In this document: one piece after another, positions 21,744 to 32,961 of the stretch
How the letters are laid out: each line of letters starts with the position of its first letter
How positions within the stretch are numbered: the stretch's first letter is position 1
Source of the DNA: Hordeum vulgare subsp. vulgare
Lineage: Eukaryota; Streptophyta; Magnoliopsida; Poales; Poaceae
Direction of reading: 5' to 3'
NCBI RefSeq assembly: GCF_904849725.1
Contig: NC_058521.1
Coordinates: 337,698,638 to 337,762,637, forward strand
DNA length: 64,000 nt
The notes under the pieces: generated by a model
Told to the model about the DNA's origin: nothing
Databases searched by the model: none
The model's input: the letters and a program-made list of their open reading frames with translations, nothing else
Program-made: the position numbers and the translations under genes

Positions 21744-23207
21744 TTAATCACTAGCGTCGCACATGATTTCAAAGGGCAAGTTCCAGTGAGGTGGTTGAAC
21801 AATAGGTGCGGTTATGAAAGCCTTCTTAAGTATTTCGAAAGCTTCCTCACAATCCTCATCAAAAACAAAAGGAACATCCTTCTGCAAGAGGTTGGCAAGA
21901 GGCCTAGAAATCTTAGAGAAGTCTTTAATGAACCTTCTATAGAAACCAGCATGACCTAGGAAACTTCGTATACCTTTGATATCTGGGGGGTAAGGAATTT
22001 TCTTAATCGCATCAACCTTAGCCTTATCAACTTCAATGCCTCTTTCAGAGATTTTGTGTCCTAAGACGATACCTTCATTAACCATAAAGTGGCACTTCTC
22101 CCAATTCAAGACGAGGTTGGTATCTTCGCATCTCTGTAAGACTCGATCAAGGTTGCTGAGGAAATCATCAAAGGAAGACCCGTAAACGGAGAAGTCATCC
22201 ATGAAAACCTCTAAAATCTTTTCACAAAAGTCAAAGAATATAGCCGTCATACATCTTTGAAAGGTGGCAGGTGCATTGCATAAGCCAAAAGGCATACGTC
22301 TATAAGCAAAGGTACCGAAGGGGTAGGTGAAAGTGGTTTTCTCCTGATCAGATTGTGCAACAAGTATTTGCGAGAAACCTGAATAACCGTCTAGAAAGCA
22401 GAAGTGTGTGTGTTTGGATAGCCTTTCTAGCATTTGGTCGATAAATGGCAAAGGATAATGGTCCTTCCTGGTTGCCTTGTTCAGTTTCCGGAAGTCTATC
22501 ACCATCCTATAGCCAATGATAATCCTTTGTGGGATTAGTTCATCCTTATCATTAGGAATGACAGTGATACCTCCCTTCTTAGGTACGCAATGTATTGGAC
22601 TTACCCAATCACTATGACCAACAGGATAAATGATTCCTGCTTCCAGAAGCTTTAATATTTCTTTTCGAACGACCTCTTTCGTCTTAGGATTTAATCTCCT
22701 TTGATGATCAGCAACTGGTTTAGAATCAGGATCGGTTTTAATCTTGTGCTGACATAGAGTGGGACTAATACCCTTAAGATCATCAAGAGTATATCCAATA
22801 GCAGCACGGTGCTTCCTCGGAGTTTTTAGTAACTTCTTCTCTTCGTGCTCTCAGAGGAGAGCACAAATGATAACAGGATATATCTCCTTCTCATCAAGAT
22901 AGGCATACTTAAGAGTATCTGGCAACTGTTTAAGCTCGAACACAGGATCACCCTTTGGTGGGGGAGGATCCCCAAGCAGTTCAACAGGCAGATTATTCTT
23001 GAGAATAGGATATTGTTCTAAGAAAATTTTATCTATCTCATCTCTTTCCTCCATATGCATATCATTTTCATGCTCATGCAGATATTTCTCTAAAGGATTC
23101 GTAGGAGGTACGGCAATAGAGGCAAGAGCAATGATTTCATCCCTACCGGACGACTCTTTTTCATGGGGTTGTCTTCCAAACTTGGAGAACTTAAATTCAT
23201 GAGACAC
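21744..23207 (-). pseudogene. pol: E4 reverse transcriptase
   Basis: This encodes the RT of E4, in the same frame as the protease. After a linker (23207-22851) and an in-frame TGA at 22851-22853, the palm is complete: V-I-D-F-R-K-L-N-K at about 22500, F-L-D-G-Y-S-G-F at about 22395, M-P-F-G-L-C-N-A-P at about 22290, and the catalytic F-M-D-D-F-S-V at about 22205-22185. F-M-D-D in place of Y-x-D-D is common in Athila elements. A TAA at 21744-21746 separates it from RNase H. The two stops fit C-to-T changes. Confidence 0.9.
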
Positions 23208-23231
23208 ACCCTCGAAACTAACTGTGGCAGT

Positions 23232-23700
23232 CTACTTAATGCAATCAATGTGAGCATTGACAGTGTTGAGAAAGGGTCTACCGAATATGACGGGACAAAA
23301 GTTATCTTGTGCAGTACCAAGGACGAGGAAATCAGTAGGATACTTCGTCTTACCACACAGGACTTCTACGTCTCTCATAATTCCCAGAGGACAGATAGTG
23401 TCTCTATTAGCTAGCGTAATAGTGACATCAATAGGTTCTAGCTCAGTAGGTGCAATCTCATCTTTGATTTCATCATATAGCGAATGGGGTATTGCACTAA
23501 CACTAGCTCCCATATCACATAAACCATGGTAACAGTGATCTCCTATCTTGACAGAAACAACGGGCAGGACAACTACAGGTCTGTATTTGTCTTTCGCGTG
23601 AGGTTTAGCAATTCTAGCGGAGTTCTCACATAATTTGATAACATGCCTGTCTACGTCTTCGGCTAAGAGATCTTTGATAATAGCAACACTAGGTTCAACT
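23232..23700 (-). pseudogene. pol: E4 aspartic protease
   Basis: The protease part of the gag-pol frame has its active site L-C-D-M-G-A-S-V-S-A-I-P at about 23522-23487. D-M-G replaces the D-S/T-G of most relatives; Athila elements usually have D-L-G here. The second landmark P-V-I-F-G-R-P-F-L lies at about 23290-23265. A TAG at 23232-23234 stops the frame, which then reads on into RT. Confidence 0.83.
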
Positions 23701-24736
23701 CTAATCTCCTCAGGGGGTGCAAGTGGTCTAATGTAACCCCTACGTATCACAGTTGGAGCTTTAGAATAATCCTTTATCCTAGCAGGGTATGGTGGTTTCT
23801 CAGTGTAAGCACAAGGAACAACAGGATCACAAAAAGCAATGACTTTCTCCTCAACTAGATTGGTTTTGGCTATGTTACTTTCTACAGGAGGATGATACTC
23901 AAACCACTTCTCTTTGGGAAGATCAACATGAGGAGCAAAGGAGTCACATAGGGAAGCTACTATCTCATAGTCAAGTCCATACTTAGTGCTAAAATCTCTA
24001 GAAGTGTTTGCCTCAACAAAAGATTTAATGCAATCAAACTGGAAATTCATATCTGACTCCTTACATTCCTCCAGCTCCCAATCTTCAGAGTTACGTTTGA
24101 TTCTTTCTAATAAATTCCACTTGTGGTCAATATCCTTCTTCATAAAAGAACCGGTACAAGAAGTGTCAAGCATGGTACGATCTTCATGAGAAAGTCGAGC
24201 ATAAAAGTTTTGAGTGATGATATCTCTCGAGAGCTCATATTGGGGCATGAATATAGCATTTATTTAATCCTCCCCCAAGATTGATCTATGCTTTCCCTGT
24301 CACGAGGCCAAAAGTTATAAATATAATTCCGATCACGATGTACTAAATGCATAGGATAAAACTTTTGATGAAATTCCAATTTCAACCGCGTGTAGCCCCA
24401 TGATCCAGTATCATGACATAGCCTATACCATGTCAACGCCTTATCCTTCAAAGATAAAGGAAAGACTTTCTTCTTTACCTCATCCTCGAGCAAACCTGCA
24501 AGCTTAAATAAACCACAAAATTCATCTACGCAGATCAGATGCAAGTCTGGATGTGAAGATCCATCTCGTGTAAAAGGATTAGCCAGCAGTTTCTCAAGCA
24601 TTCCCGAAGGAATTTCATAAAAGATATTTTCAGTAGGTACCTCAGGTTGAGGAACAACTCCTCGTGCTTCGGTTTGTGGTGAAGATACCCCGAACAAACT
24701 CCTCAAAGGAACAGTTTCCATAGTGACAAGTGACAA
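23700..24736 (-). pseudogene. gag: E4 gag polyprotein, frameshifted
   Basis: The ATG at 24736 starts gag about 60 bp after the primer site. The capsid part carries A-L-T-W-Y-R-L at about 24425 and S-I-D-Q-S-W-G-R near 24275. A small indel at about 24250 changes frame, and the downstream half continues from 24248 with N-F-Y-A-R-L-S-H-E-D and reads straight into protease. It resembles E1 gag in architecture, not in close sequence. A zinc knuckle is not seen. Confidence 0.85.
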
Positions 24737-24797
24737 TAAATTTCAGCACAATATATAAATGTTTCCTTACAAATTCCACTTACCAAAGGCGTTTCAC

Positions 24798-24815
24798 TCC
24801 CCGGCAACGGCACCA
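24798..24815 (-). other. E4 primer binding site, tRNA-Asp type
   Basis: The plus strand reads tccccggcaacggcacca, the tRNA-Asp 3' end with one mismatch (g to a). It lies 11 bases from the LTR, the same spacing as in E1. Confidence 0.9.
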
Positions 24816-24826
24816 GAAAAGAGTCT

Positions 24827-26338
24827 TGATGACCCACAAGTATAGGGGATCAATCGTAGTACTTTCGATAAGTAAGAGTGTCAAACCCAACGAGGAGCAT
24901 AAGGCTCTGATAAACGGTTTTCAGCAAGGTAATAACTGCAAGAACTGAAAGTAGCGGTAACAAGTGATGGTGTAGTAAGGTGAAACGTAGCAAGCGAAAA
25001 GTAAAAAGTAACAAGTAGTAGCAATGGTGCAGCAAGTGTCCCAATCCCTTTGTTAGCAAGTGACAAGCCTAACAAATTCTTATAGGAGTAAAAAGGCTCC
25101 CGAGGACACACGGGAATTTCTATCATGCTAGTTTCATCATGTTCATATGATTCGCGTTCGTTACTTTGATAGTTTGATATGTGGGTGGACCGGCGCTTGG
25201 GTACTGCCCTTACGTGGGCAAGCAGCCCAGTTATGATTAACCCCTCTGGCAAGCATCCGCAACTATGAAAGAAGAATTAAGACAACGTCTAACCATAGCA
25301 TTAAACTAGTGGATCCAAATCAGCCCCTTACGAAGCAACGCATAGACTGAGGTTTAAGCTTCTGTCACTCCAGCAACCCATCATCTACTTACTACTCCCC
25401 AATGCCTTCCTCTAGGCCCAAATATGGTGAAGTGTTATGTAGTCGATGTTCACATAACACCACTAGAGGAAAAGACAACATGCAGCATATCAAAATATTG
25501 AACGAATATCAAATTCACATGACTATTATTAACATGACTTATCCCATGTCCTCAGGAACAAAAGTAACTACTCACAAAGCATAATCATAATCATGATCAG
25601 AGGTGTAATGAATAGCATCAAGGATCTGAACATAAACTCTTCCACCAAGTAATCCAACTAGCATCAACTACAAAGAGTAATCAACACTACTAGTAACCTT
25701 ACAAGTACCAATCGGAGTCGTGAGATGGAGATTGGTTACAAGAGATGAACTAGGGATGGGAGAGGAGATGGTGCTGATGAAGATGCCTCCCCTCCGACAA
25801 AAGGAGTGTTGGTGATGACGATGGCGACGATTTCCCCCTCCGGGAGGGATGTTTCCCCGGCAGGATCGTCCTGCCGGAGCTCTAGATTGGATCTGCTCAC
25901 GTTCCGCCTCGTGGCGGCGGCGAAACCACGAAAAAGCTCTCGATTGATTTTTTCTGGAACAAAACCCTTCATATAGCAAAAGAGGGGGCTAGTGGGCCGT
26001 CAGGGAGCCCACAAGCTTGCCAACCGCCACCAGGAGGGTGGCGGTGGCAGGGCTTGTGGCGCCTGGTAGCTCCCCTCTGGTACTTATTTCGCACAGTATT
26101 TTTTATATAATCCCAAAAAATTCCACGTAAATTTTCAGGGCATTTGGAGTTGTGCAGAATAGTGGACTAAGATTTGCTCCTTTTCCAGTCCAGAATTCCA
26201 GCTGCCTGAATTCTCCCTCTTCAAATAAACCTTGCAAAATAAGAGAGAAAAGGCATAAATATGGTACCACAAAGTAATACAACAGCCCAAGAAGCAATAA
26301 ATATCAACATGAAAGCATGATGCAAAATGGACGTATCA
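24827..26338 (-). repeat. E4 5' LTR
   Basis: This 1512-bp LTR runs from TGATGACCC to GTATCA on the plus strand. It pairs with 16225-17737 and is followed by the target duplication at 26339-26343. Differences from the other copy are mainly single bases and short indels. Short plus-strand frames inside it are not genes. Confidence 0.93.
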
Positions 26339-27205
26339 GTCCTTCGCGTCTTGTGATCAGCCATTCGACTCTCAGGACTGGATTCGGGGCATGATCAAAC
26401 ACTTTGAGTGCAGCAATGTGCATCCAGAGGACTTCGTCAAGTTTGCAACGTTTCAGCTCGAGGGGCAAGCAGGAGTTTGGTGGCAGCACTTGAAGGACTC
26501 CAGGGGAGGCAGAATGATCAGTTGGGACAATTTCTGCAGAGATTTCAGGTCTCACTATATCCTGTCTAGCTTTGTGGAAGAGATGCATGAGAAGTTCAGA
26601 CGCTTGAAGCAAGGTGGTTCCTCTGTGTACAACTACAACGTCGATTTCCATGAGTTGGCTCGATATGCTTTGCAGGACATTCCAGATCAGAAGTGCAAGA
26701 TCTATCAGTTGAGAGGTGGCTTGAGAGATGACTTGCAGCTGGCCCTTGCCTTGCACGATCCCGATGAGTTTGATAAGTTCTATAACTTGGCTCTCATGGT
26801 TGAGGCAGCTTTGCTCAAGGTGGGGAATTCGAGGAAGCGTTTTAGAGAGTCCAATTCGTCACCCTCAACTCAGGTGGTCCAGAAGCAGCAGAAATACTGG
26901 GTGTCTCTCCTCCTCCTCGGCAGACTCAGCAGTTCAAGCAGTCAGGTGGTCGTGGTTCTTCCCACCCACCCAACCCAGCTTTCCAACAGAGGTTTCAGCA
27001 GCAGAAGCAAGGGAATCCTCAGGTGCAGTTCCGTCCGCTGTTAGATGTTACTTGTCACAAGTGTAGGTAGAAGGGTCACTACTCCAACAAGTGCACCTCT
27101 CAGTTGTGTCTTCTGCCCCGTCCTCCAGGGAAGCCTCCCAGCAATGCTATGGTAAAGTTCAACCCCAGGTCTGCGAGACTCAATATGGTGAATGTTGCTG
27201 AAGCA
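26339..27205 (+). pseudogene. gag: E3 gag, C-terminal part with zinc knuckle
   Basis: The E3 gag resumes after E4 with the duplicated GTCCT. The capsid domain is well preserved: D-W-I-R-G-M-I at about 26380, G-Q-A-G-V-W-W-Q-H at about 26468, and the Y-N-V-D-F-H-E-L-A-R and L-R-G-G-L-R-D-D motifs further on. After a Ser/Gln-rich linker with frame changes (26880-27045), a CCHC knuckle C-H-K-C-(x4)-G-H-Y-(x3)-C is encoded at about 27052-27093; a TAG falls inside it at 27066-27068. The two halves would be continuous without E4. Confidence 0.88.
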
Positions 27206-27700
27206 CACAACTCCTGAGACATGATTATGGGTAATCTCTCAGTTAATGATATTCCTCCAAAAGTGTTGTTTGATTCTGATGCATCACATTCTTTCTTATC
27301 TTATCCGTTTTCGGCAAAGCATGATTTGCATCTTGAAGAGTTGCCTAAGTCTTTAGATATTGTTTCTCCGGGGATGCTCATGAGTTCTCGATGGGTTTTT
27401 CCTGATGTCTCTATCAAGATAGGTAATTACGCCTTTCTGGCTTCTCCTATTGTCCTTGGCAACTCTGATAATGATTTGATCCTTGGAATGGATTGGTTGG
27501 CTATGAACGAGGCGTCTATTGATTTTGAATCTAAAGAAGTGAAGCTAACTCATTCTTCGGAGGACGTGATTATCTTCGCAGCACGTGATGACACGGTCCG
27601 TCTGTTTTCCTTGAATGAGAAGGGTGAGATCTCTCCATTTTTGCAAGTCCGAGTGGTCTGCGAGTCTGAAGATGTTTTTCTGGAAGAACTGCGAGGAATG
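27206..27700 (+). pseudogene. pol: E3 aspartic protease
   Basis: A frame open from 27221 encodes L-F-D-S-D-A-S-H-S-F at about 27268-27297, where the family normally has D-S-G-A. The catalytic glycine is therefore replaced by Asp, which should abolish activity. The downstream landmark D-L-I-L-G-M-D-W-L lies at about 27475-27500. It is followed without break by the linker that leads to RT. Confidence 0.82.
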
Positions 27701-28199
27701 CCTCCGCACCGAGCAGTTGAGTTCGTAATTGAGCTTGAACCAGGTACTGAGCCTGTGTGTAAGCGGCCGTGCCAAGCTCATCTCCTTGGGGTTGTGGAGT
27801 TCTTTTCGTCAGGAAGAAGGATGGTAAGGAACGACTCCGTGTCGCTTACTGTCCATTTAACAAGAAGACGACCAAAAACAAGTATCCACTTCCTAACATC
27901 AATTAGTTTTTTGAGCAATTGAAAGGGGCTAAGATGTTCTCGAAGCTTGATCTCAGGATGACTTATCATCAGATTCGCGTTCGCGAAGAGGGCATTCCAA
28001 AGACAGCTTTCAGAACAAACTTTGGCTCGTATGAGTACACGGCGATGTCTTTCGGTCTAGCCAATGATCCACCGACATTCTGTCGGATGATGAATTATAT
28101 ATTCTCCCCATTCAAGAATGAATTCGTCTTGTTGTATCTTGATGATATTCTGGTCTTTTCTAAAACCGAGGAAGAGCATGAAGAATATCTCAGGCTTGT
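27700..28199 (+). pseudogene. pol: E3 reverse transcriptase, truncated by deletion
   Basis: The RT begins near H-R-A-V-E-F-V-I-E-L (27706) and changes frame around 27780-27920. The palm has F-S-K-L-D-L-R at about 27937, M-S-F-G-L-A-N-D at about 28047 and the catalytic Y-L-D-D-I-L-V-F at 28135-28158. It stops at E-Y-L-R-L-V (28182-28199) and joins directly to LTR sequence equivalent to position 10301. The rest of RT, RNase H and integrase are missing, so E3 cannot mobilise itself. Confidence 0.88.
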
Positions 28200-29189
28200 G
28201 CATAATTCCCTCAGCCCCTCAGCCCCTAGCTATTTTTATTTTTCCAAATAAACCCCTCTACTTGGCTGTGTGAGTCTTTGTTTGTGGTTTTATTTAAAAA
28301 AGGAAAGCCCTTTTGTTTTTTTCCTGTTTTAAACCAGGCACAAGAGCTAGCCCAGGTGGGCCGGCTCTCTCCTCTCACCTGGGCCTCGCCTCCTTTCTTC
28401 GCTAGTGTGGCCCCTTCCCCTTTCCTTTCTTCTTCCTGACGCTGTCCCCATCCTCCCTGCTTTCCGTCAGAGTCAGCGAGAGAGAGAGAGAGAGAGAGCT
28501 TGCCACCGTGGCACGGACACGAACGCCGTCAAAACCCTCGCCTATTTAGCCCCCCTTGGCGTGCGTGCCCCCTAGGGTTCCCTCTCAACGCCGCCACCTC
28601 CCTCTCCCTCCTTCTTCCCCCTCCCAGGTAATCTTCAGAGAGATAACAAGTTCAGAGAGAGCCTAGGCCGTCGATCCCCGCCGTTGTCCTCGTCGCCGAC
28701 AGCCTCCCCCGTGGTGTCCGAGGCGTCCGCGAGGATGCTTTGTCCTTCCCCAATCCGTTCCCGTCGCTAGCGGGGCAGATCCTCTCCTCTGCTTCACTCC
28801 CCGCGTCGGCCTCGTCGCCGCCGGAGCAGATCAGGCGTATCGACGTCTCCTCACCCTCTTCTTCCTCGTCGCGGCAACATGCGTGTCACCAAGACCCTTA
28901 AGGTGATCCTCTCGTCGTCCTCGTCCCTCTCCTTCGTCGTTTCACCGCCAAGCCCTCGTCGTAGGCCTCTGTCGTCACTTCTGTTGTCGTAGGTAGCTGC
29001 GCCATCGCGCCGTCGCAGGGGGCTCCTCCCAGGGACCTAGCCCCAGGAATGGAACCCCTAGGGTTCCCTCTTCCCCCACGTGGTAGCCGCCGTAGGAATT
29101 AGTCGCCGGAGAGCCACCGGAGTGCCTCCCGTGTTTCAGTCACCGCCGTAGTAGGTAGCAGAGCAGAGGGGCTGCTCAAAAGAGCACCA

Positions 29190-29459
29190 CCCCCCTCTGT
29201 GTTAAGATCACTCACCTCAGCACAGTGGAAACCGAGCTTGGCGCGTCGCCAGCGTCGTGGGTTTGAATCCCCTTGGGTTCCTTTCTTTTTTTCGTTTATT
29301 TCGCCAGTTGCAAGGCACGCGCCAGAGAGGGCTAACCTTGCATAAGGCCCTCTCTATGTTAAGCGTCGATGTTGTAGCCCACTGGTGTGTGCCTGTGGTT
29401 GCACCAGAGGGGTTATGGGTTCGATCCACACACCCTCCCCTTTTTTTGTTGACTTCATT
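29190..29459 (+). repeat. tRNA-like modules, second LTR copy
   Basis: The counterpart of 11276-11533. B-box-like gggtttgaatcccc is at about 29258-29272 and gggttcgatccacac at about 29417-29431, the latter followed by a T run near 29440. The first B box is closer to consensus here than in the other LTR. Both modules are kept, with the same order and spacing. Confidence 0.6.
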
Positions 29460-31140
29460 CTTTTCGTTTGCTGTTATATTTTGTTTGTGTTGTTTCATTT
29501 TACATTAGGTTGTGTGCCTGTAGTTTTCTTTTTCTTTCACTCATATAGACTAGGGTGTAGTGTATGTGTGTGCAAAAGGTTGTGTTGTGTGTGTATTCAT
29601 AAGTGTGCACAAACACTTGTGCAAGAGGGCCTAATCCCTCATGTTTGCAAATATTCATGTGGTGTTGTGTGAGTATTTTTTGTGTGTGTGCATGTGTAGG
29701 TGTAGATGGTGTGGTGTGAGTTCATTTATATACATGTGCATGTGTATGTGTGTGAACATGTGTGTGTGAGTGGATGACCACATTTCTCTATACTAGTTTG
29801 ACCATGTTAGTGAGTCCATGCTATGCCTAGATAGGTTGTTCTTGTCCTAGTGTATGTGCATGTGTAGGTGATGCAATATGTGCTAGTTTTCACATGTGAT
29901 GATAGTCATTTGTAGCTTACAGGATTCTATGTGATATTTTCGAGCTAGCTTTGTGCATTGTTGTTACATGCAAGTACCCATGTATGATATATGATTTTGG
30001 GGTATAATCATCCCAAGAATCCATTGGTGCAGTCAGATTTCACTTTAGAGCAACTTCATAAAACTGTTATTTTTCTGGTATGATGCCATGTTTAGAGCTT
30101 TACATTAGGTGGTGCTTTGGCCCTTTGTGGATGATTCCTTGATGGAATGGTAGTGGGTGAACCCCTCTACAGCATGGGGCCTTTGTTTTGTTCTTAGGGA
30201 TTTTCATCCACCTATTGTGCCCTGTCAAAGTAGACACTTGGCTGAAACTGAAAGAATTGTGAAAACCTGTGAATTTCACTAAGTCTGGGAATTTGATGTT
30301 GTTTTCTTCCCGTGTTGTCTTGGGTGAGTTAGCTCCTGTATTGGGAATTAGCCCATGCAACAAACTAATGTTTGTGAGATTTTATGTTTGTTTAGCTCCC
30401 AGTTAAATTTCATGCTTATACACTTCCTGTAGATATCATTTTGGAGGCTGCCAAAATGCTTCACAGCTTAAGCAGCTGGTGAAAATCTGTGATTTTCACA
30501 AAGTCCCAAAAACTTTGATATTTCGTCCAAGTTAGTGTCTATAGATCTGCTCATGGGTGATTCCTTTTCATTAGCTTCTTGTACATGGTTGTAGGTCTTT
30601 TGGATGTATTCATTTTCATATCTTGTTTGATTCATTTAGATGGTTGTAGCTACTTTAAATCTTGTAGACAAACTGCTATGTTGCTGTTGAAAGCAAATTG
30701 TATGTTTGTATTGTTTTGAACCTTGTGTGGACATTATTGATGGTGTGGTGTGTTCCCATGCACCACCCCACTTACAATTTGTTGCTTGATCATGTGGCAA
30801 CCTGGTTACACGAGGGAGTGCCCTATAGAGTGTGTTTGTGGCTGTTTTGAACTGTAGGTCTTCGAAACTTGTTTTGTAGTTTCCGGTTGAACCGTGACTC
30901 CGTTCTCTATGTTCTTTATATGTTTTTGCATAGTTTTCTCGTGATGCACATGTTCATGCCATATTCATGCATGTCAAGATAACTTAATATGAGGTTCTGT
31001 CCAGAATTCAATTATCTCAACGAATGCATATGAAAGTGACCAGAATAGTGATGCATGCTTCCTTCTTCACACATGCATCATATTGATTGTTCCATTATGT
31101 TTTGTTGGTGTTCATTGGACGTTATCTTATCTTGGGTAGC

Positions 31141-31223
31141 ATCGGGCACGGAGAGCGAGTACGTGGATTCTGGAGAGTACATGCAGGAAGAACAAGAGTA
31201 GTTCCAAGCTGAAGACATCACAG
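31141..31223 (+). other. Candidate exon A, second LTR copy
   Basis: This is homologous to 13235-13317, with the same GC-type donor ACAG|GCAAG after 31223. The codon that is TAG in the first LTR is CAG here. Three codons after a run of Glu/Gln a different CAG has become TAG (31198-31200). A 1-bp length difference lies near its 5' end. Confidence 0.38.
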
Positions 31224-32532
31224 GCAAGATTACTGTGACCTTGACACCGTATCTAGCTTTCTTATGCTTAGAATCACGTTTCCTTCGTTATATGCTCGCT
31301 GCCTACCACTTGACATAAATTCCACCTGTCTTTGCCATGAACCTCAAACACCTCCGTGTCCTAGCAAATGTTGTTTGGCTAAGAAGGCTTGCTCAACCTC
31401 TAATGAGTAGGTTTGCTAGTTGCAGGTGTCTGCTATCTCATGTGTTAACATGTGTATTTTGATATCATTATGTTTAAATTGCTATTTAATTAATGCACCT
31501 ATATACTTGGTAAATAACGGAAGACCTAGCCTTTTGCCGGGTGATTTGTTCCGTTGTTGCCGCCTTAGTTTCGGTTACCGGTGTTTGATTCCATAACTGA
31601 TCTCTCCTAACACGTTCGAGGTTGTTATGGGGACCCCTTGATAAATCGTGTAGTGTTAAGGCTTGTCCGGCAGGACCCAACTTTGGTTTTATTCTGCTAA
31701 TAACCTAATTATAATTTGCATAGGGAATAGCTACCCCCAGGAATTTATCAACAACCCGGGCAAGTGCTCCTCATGAGTGTTGGTCAAAACTGAGCAGACT
31801 AGGGGGCCACCACGGGGCAACTTGAGGTTTGGTTTAACCCGTAATGTGACTCATCCGTCGTGTCGTGAGACTAAGATACGCGGCTCTTATCAGGGTCGTC
31901 GACACGACGGGAGGTCCTGCTAGATTTGTCTCACCTTAGCGATATATCTTGCGTATAGGGATTCCGGTGAAACTTTGGGTCTCCTCAAAGTTGAGGTGTT
32001 CCTCTACGGAATCCGACGAGATCACGAGTTTCATGGTAGAGGATTACTTTGCGGCCTGTGGCAGTTTGTGATGGACTAGTTGGAGCACCCCTGTAGGGTT
32101 TAATCTTTCGTAAAGCCGTGCCCACGGTTATGTGGAAAATGTGGATATTTTGTTAACATCCGGTTCTAGACAACTTGAAGTAACTCTAATAAAACTGCCA
32201 ACTGTGTGCATAACCGTGACCGTCTCCTTCAGAAATCGCTCTCTGATCGAGAACACGGTGGGCTTATGTTTGACGTAAGTAGGTGTTCATGATCACTTAG
32301 TGATGAATCTAGTCTTCGATCGCTCGTGTAGGCCACCATATGATTACTCTGTTCATCGTAAGGTAGCCACCATATGATTACTCTCTTCATCGTAAGGTAG
32401 CCGCCATATATGCTTAGGTTGCTCCAACTCATACACTTAACCTTCCTCACCCAATAACTTGGCTAGATTCAATACCAAGGTCATTCGATTGCTGAGTCCC
32501 CGTGGCTCACAGATTACTACAAACCCCAACAG

Positions 32533-32633
32533 GTACAGGTACACCCGACGCAGGAGATCCTAATGACAACCAGCTGAAGTGGGAGTTTGATGAGGAATCT
32601 AGCCGTCTTTACGTGAACTATCCGGAGCACTGA
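32533..32633 (+). other. Candidate exon B, second LTR copy
   Basis: This 101-bp segment is homologous to 14558-14658. It has the same acceptor (ccccaacag), an open frame with the K-W-E-F-D-E motif and TGA at 32631-32633. There is no indel relative to the first copy. Confidence 0.4.
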
Positions 32634-32903
32634 GGCCATGGTCGTGATCGTGGGCCAGCATGCGGTATATCATAGTTTTACTTGTTTCATAATTTCTGTA
32701 GCGGGGCTAAACTATGCTCTGAATAATGTGTGTCTGTAAGCTTAATGCTATACTCTTATCACATGGCAAGTGTATGCCCTACTTGTCACTCTTGCAGTTA
32801 TGTAATGTTATGATTATCTCGATTGCGAAACATTTAGATGCGCCCCTTTCCCTTTTGAGGCATCACCCCCAAAATAGGAAAGGGCCACATCTTAGTCGTT
32901 ACA

Positions 32904-32961
32904 CCCCGCCCAGTGCGTGAAGCCAGCCGATGTCGCGATTGGCCCCATGGTGGGAGCCAAA
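32904..32961 (-). other. E2 leader and primer-site region
   Basis: The short stretch between the E3 target duplication (ccccg) and the E2 LTR is the displaced leader of E2. On the element strand it begins tttggctcccaccatggggcc, directly next to the LTR end. The position and the tggc start fit a primer site, but I cannot assign the tRNA with confidence. Confidence 0.6.

Larger units (their letters stand above)
16225..26338 (-). mobile_element. E4: nearly full-length Athila-like gypsy retrotransposon in E3 gag
   Basis: The 10.1-kb element reads on the minus strand: 5' LTR (24827-26338), tRNA-Asp primer site, gag, protease, RT, RNase H, integrase, an accessory ORF, a non-coding stretch, polypurine tract and 3' LTR (16225-17737). 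Both LTRs and a perfect GTCCT duplication are present, so no large loss has occurred. Four in-frame stops and one frameshift inactivate gag-pol. In the sampled first 250 bp the LTRs differ by about 7% by eye. It resembles cereal Athila-lineage families (Sabrina, WHAM) and is a relative of E1. Confidence 0.93.
9796..32903 (+). mobile_element. E3: large Ty3/gypsy retrotransposon with very long LTRs, interrupted by E4
   Basis: Plus strand: 5' LTR (9796-14928), tRNA-Met-type primer site, long leader, gag start (15972), E4 insertion (16225-26338), rest of gag, zinc knuckle, protease, RT cut at 28199, then a 3' LTR lacking its first 505 bp. RNase H and integrase are deleted. Without E4 the element is about 13 kb. 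Gag and RT resemble Tekay/Del-type chromoviruses, and the long LTRs recall cereal families such as Erika or Sukkula; neither name is verified. Sampled LTR stretches differ by about 6% by eye. Confidence 0.88.
28200..32903 (+). repeat. E3 3' LTR, 5'-truncated
   Basis: 4704 bp align with 10301-14928 of the first LTR. The first 505 bp are missing, deleted together with the end of pol. It ends CGTTACA followed by ccccg. A short slippage (cagcccct doubled) lies just after the junction, and a 30-40 bp repeat of the accatatgattactct block occurs near 32335-32400. It retains promoter-like, tRNA-like and exon-like segments. Confidence 0.92.

Noticed and set aside
32229..32450. Short minus-strand ORF with doubled W-L-P-Y-D segment
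   Set aside because: It reflects a local duplication of an accatatgattactct block in the E3 3' LTR, not a gene.
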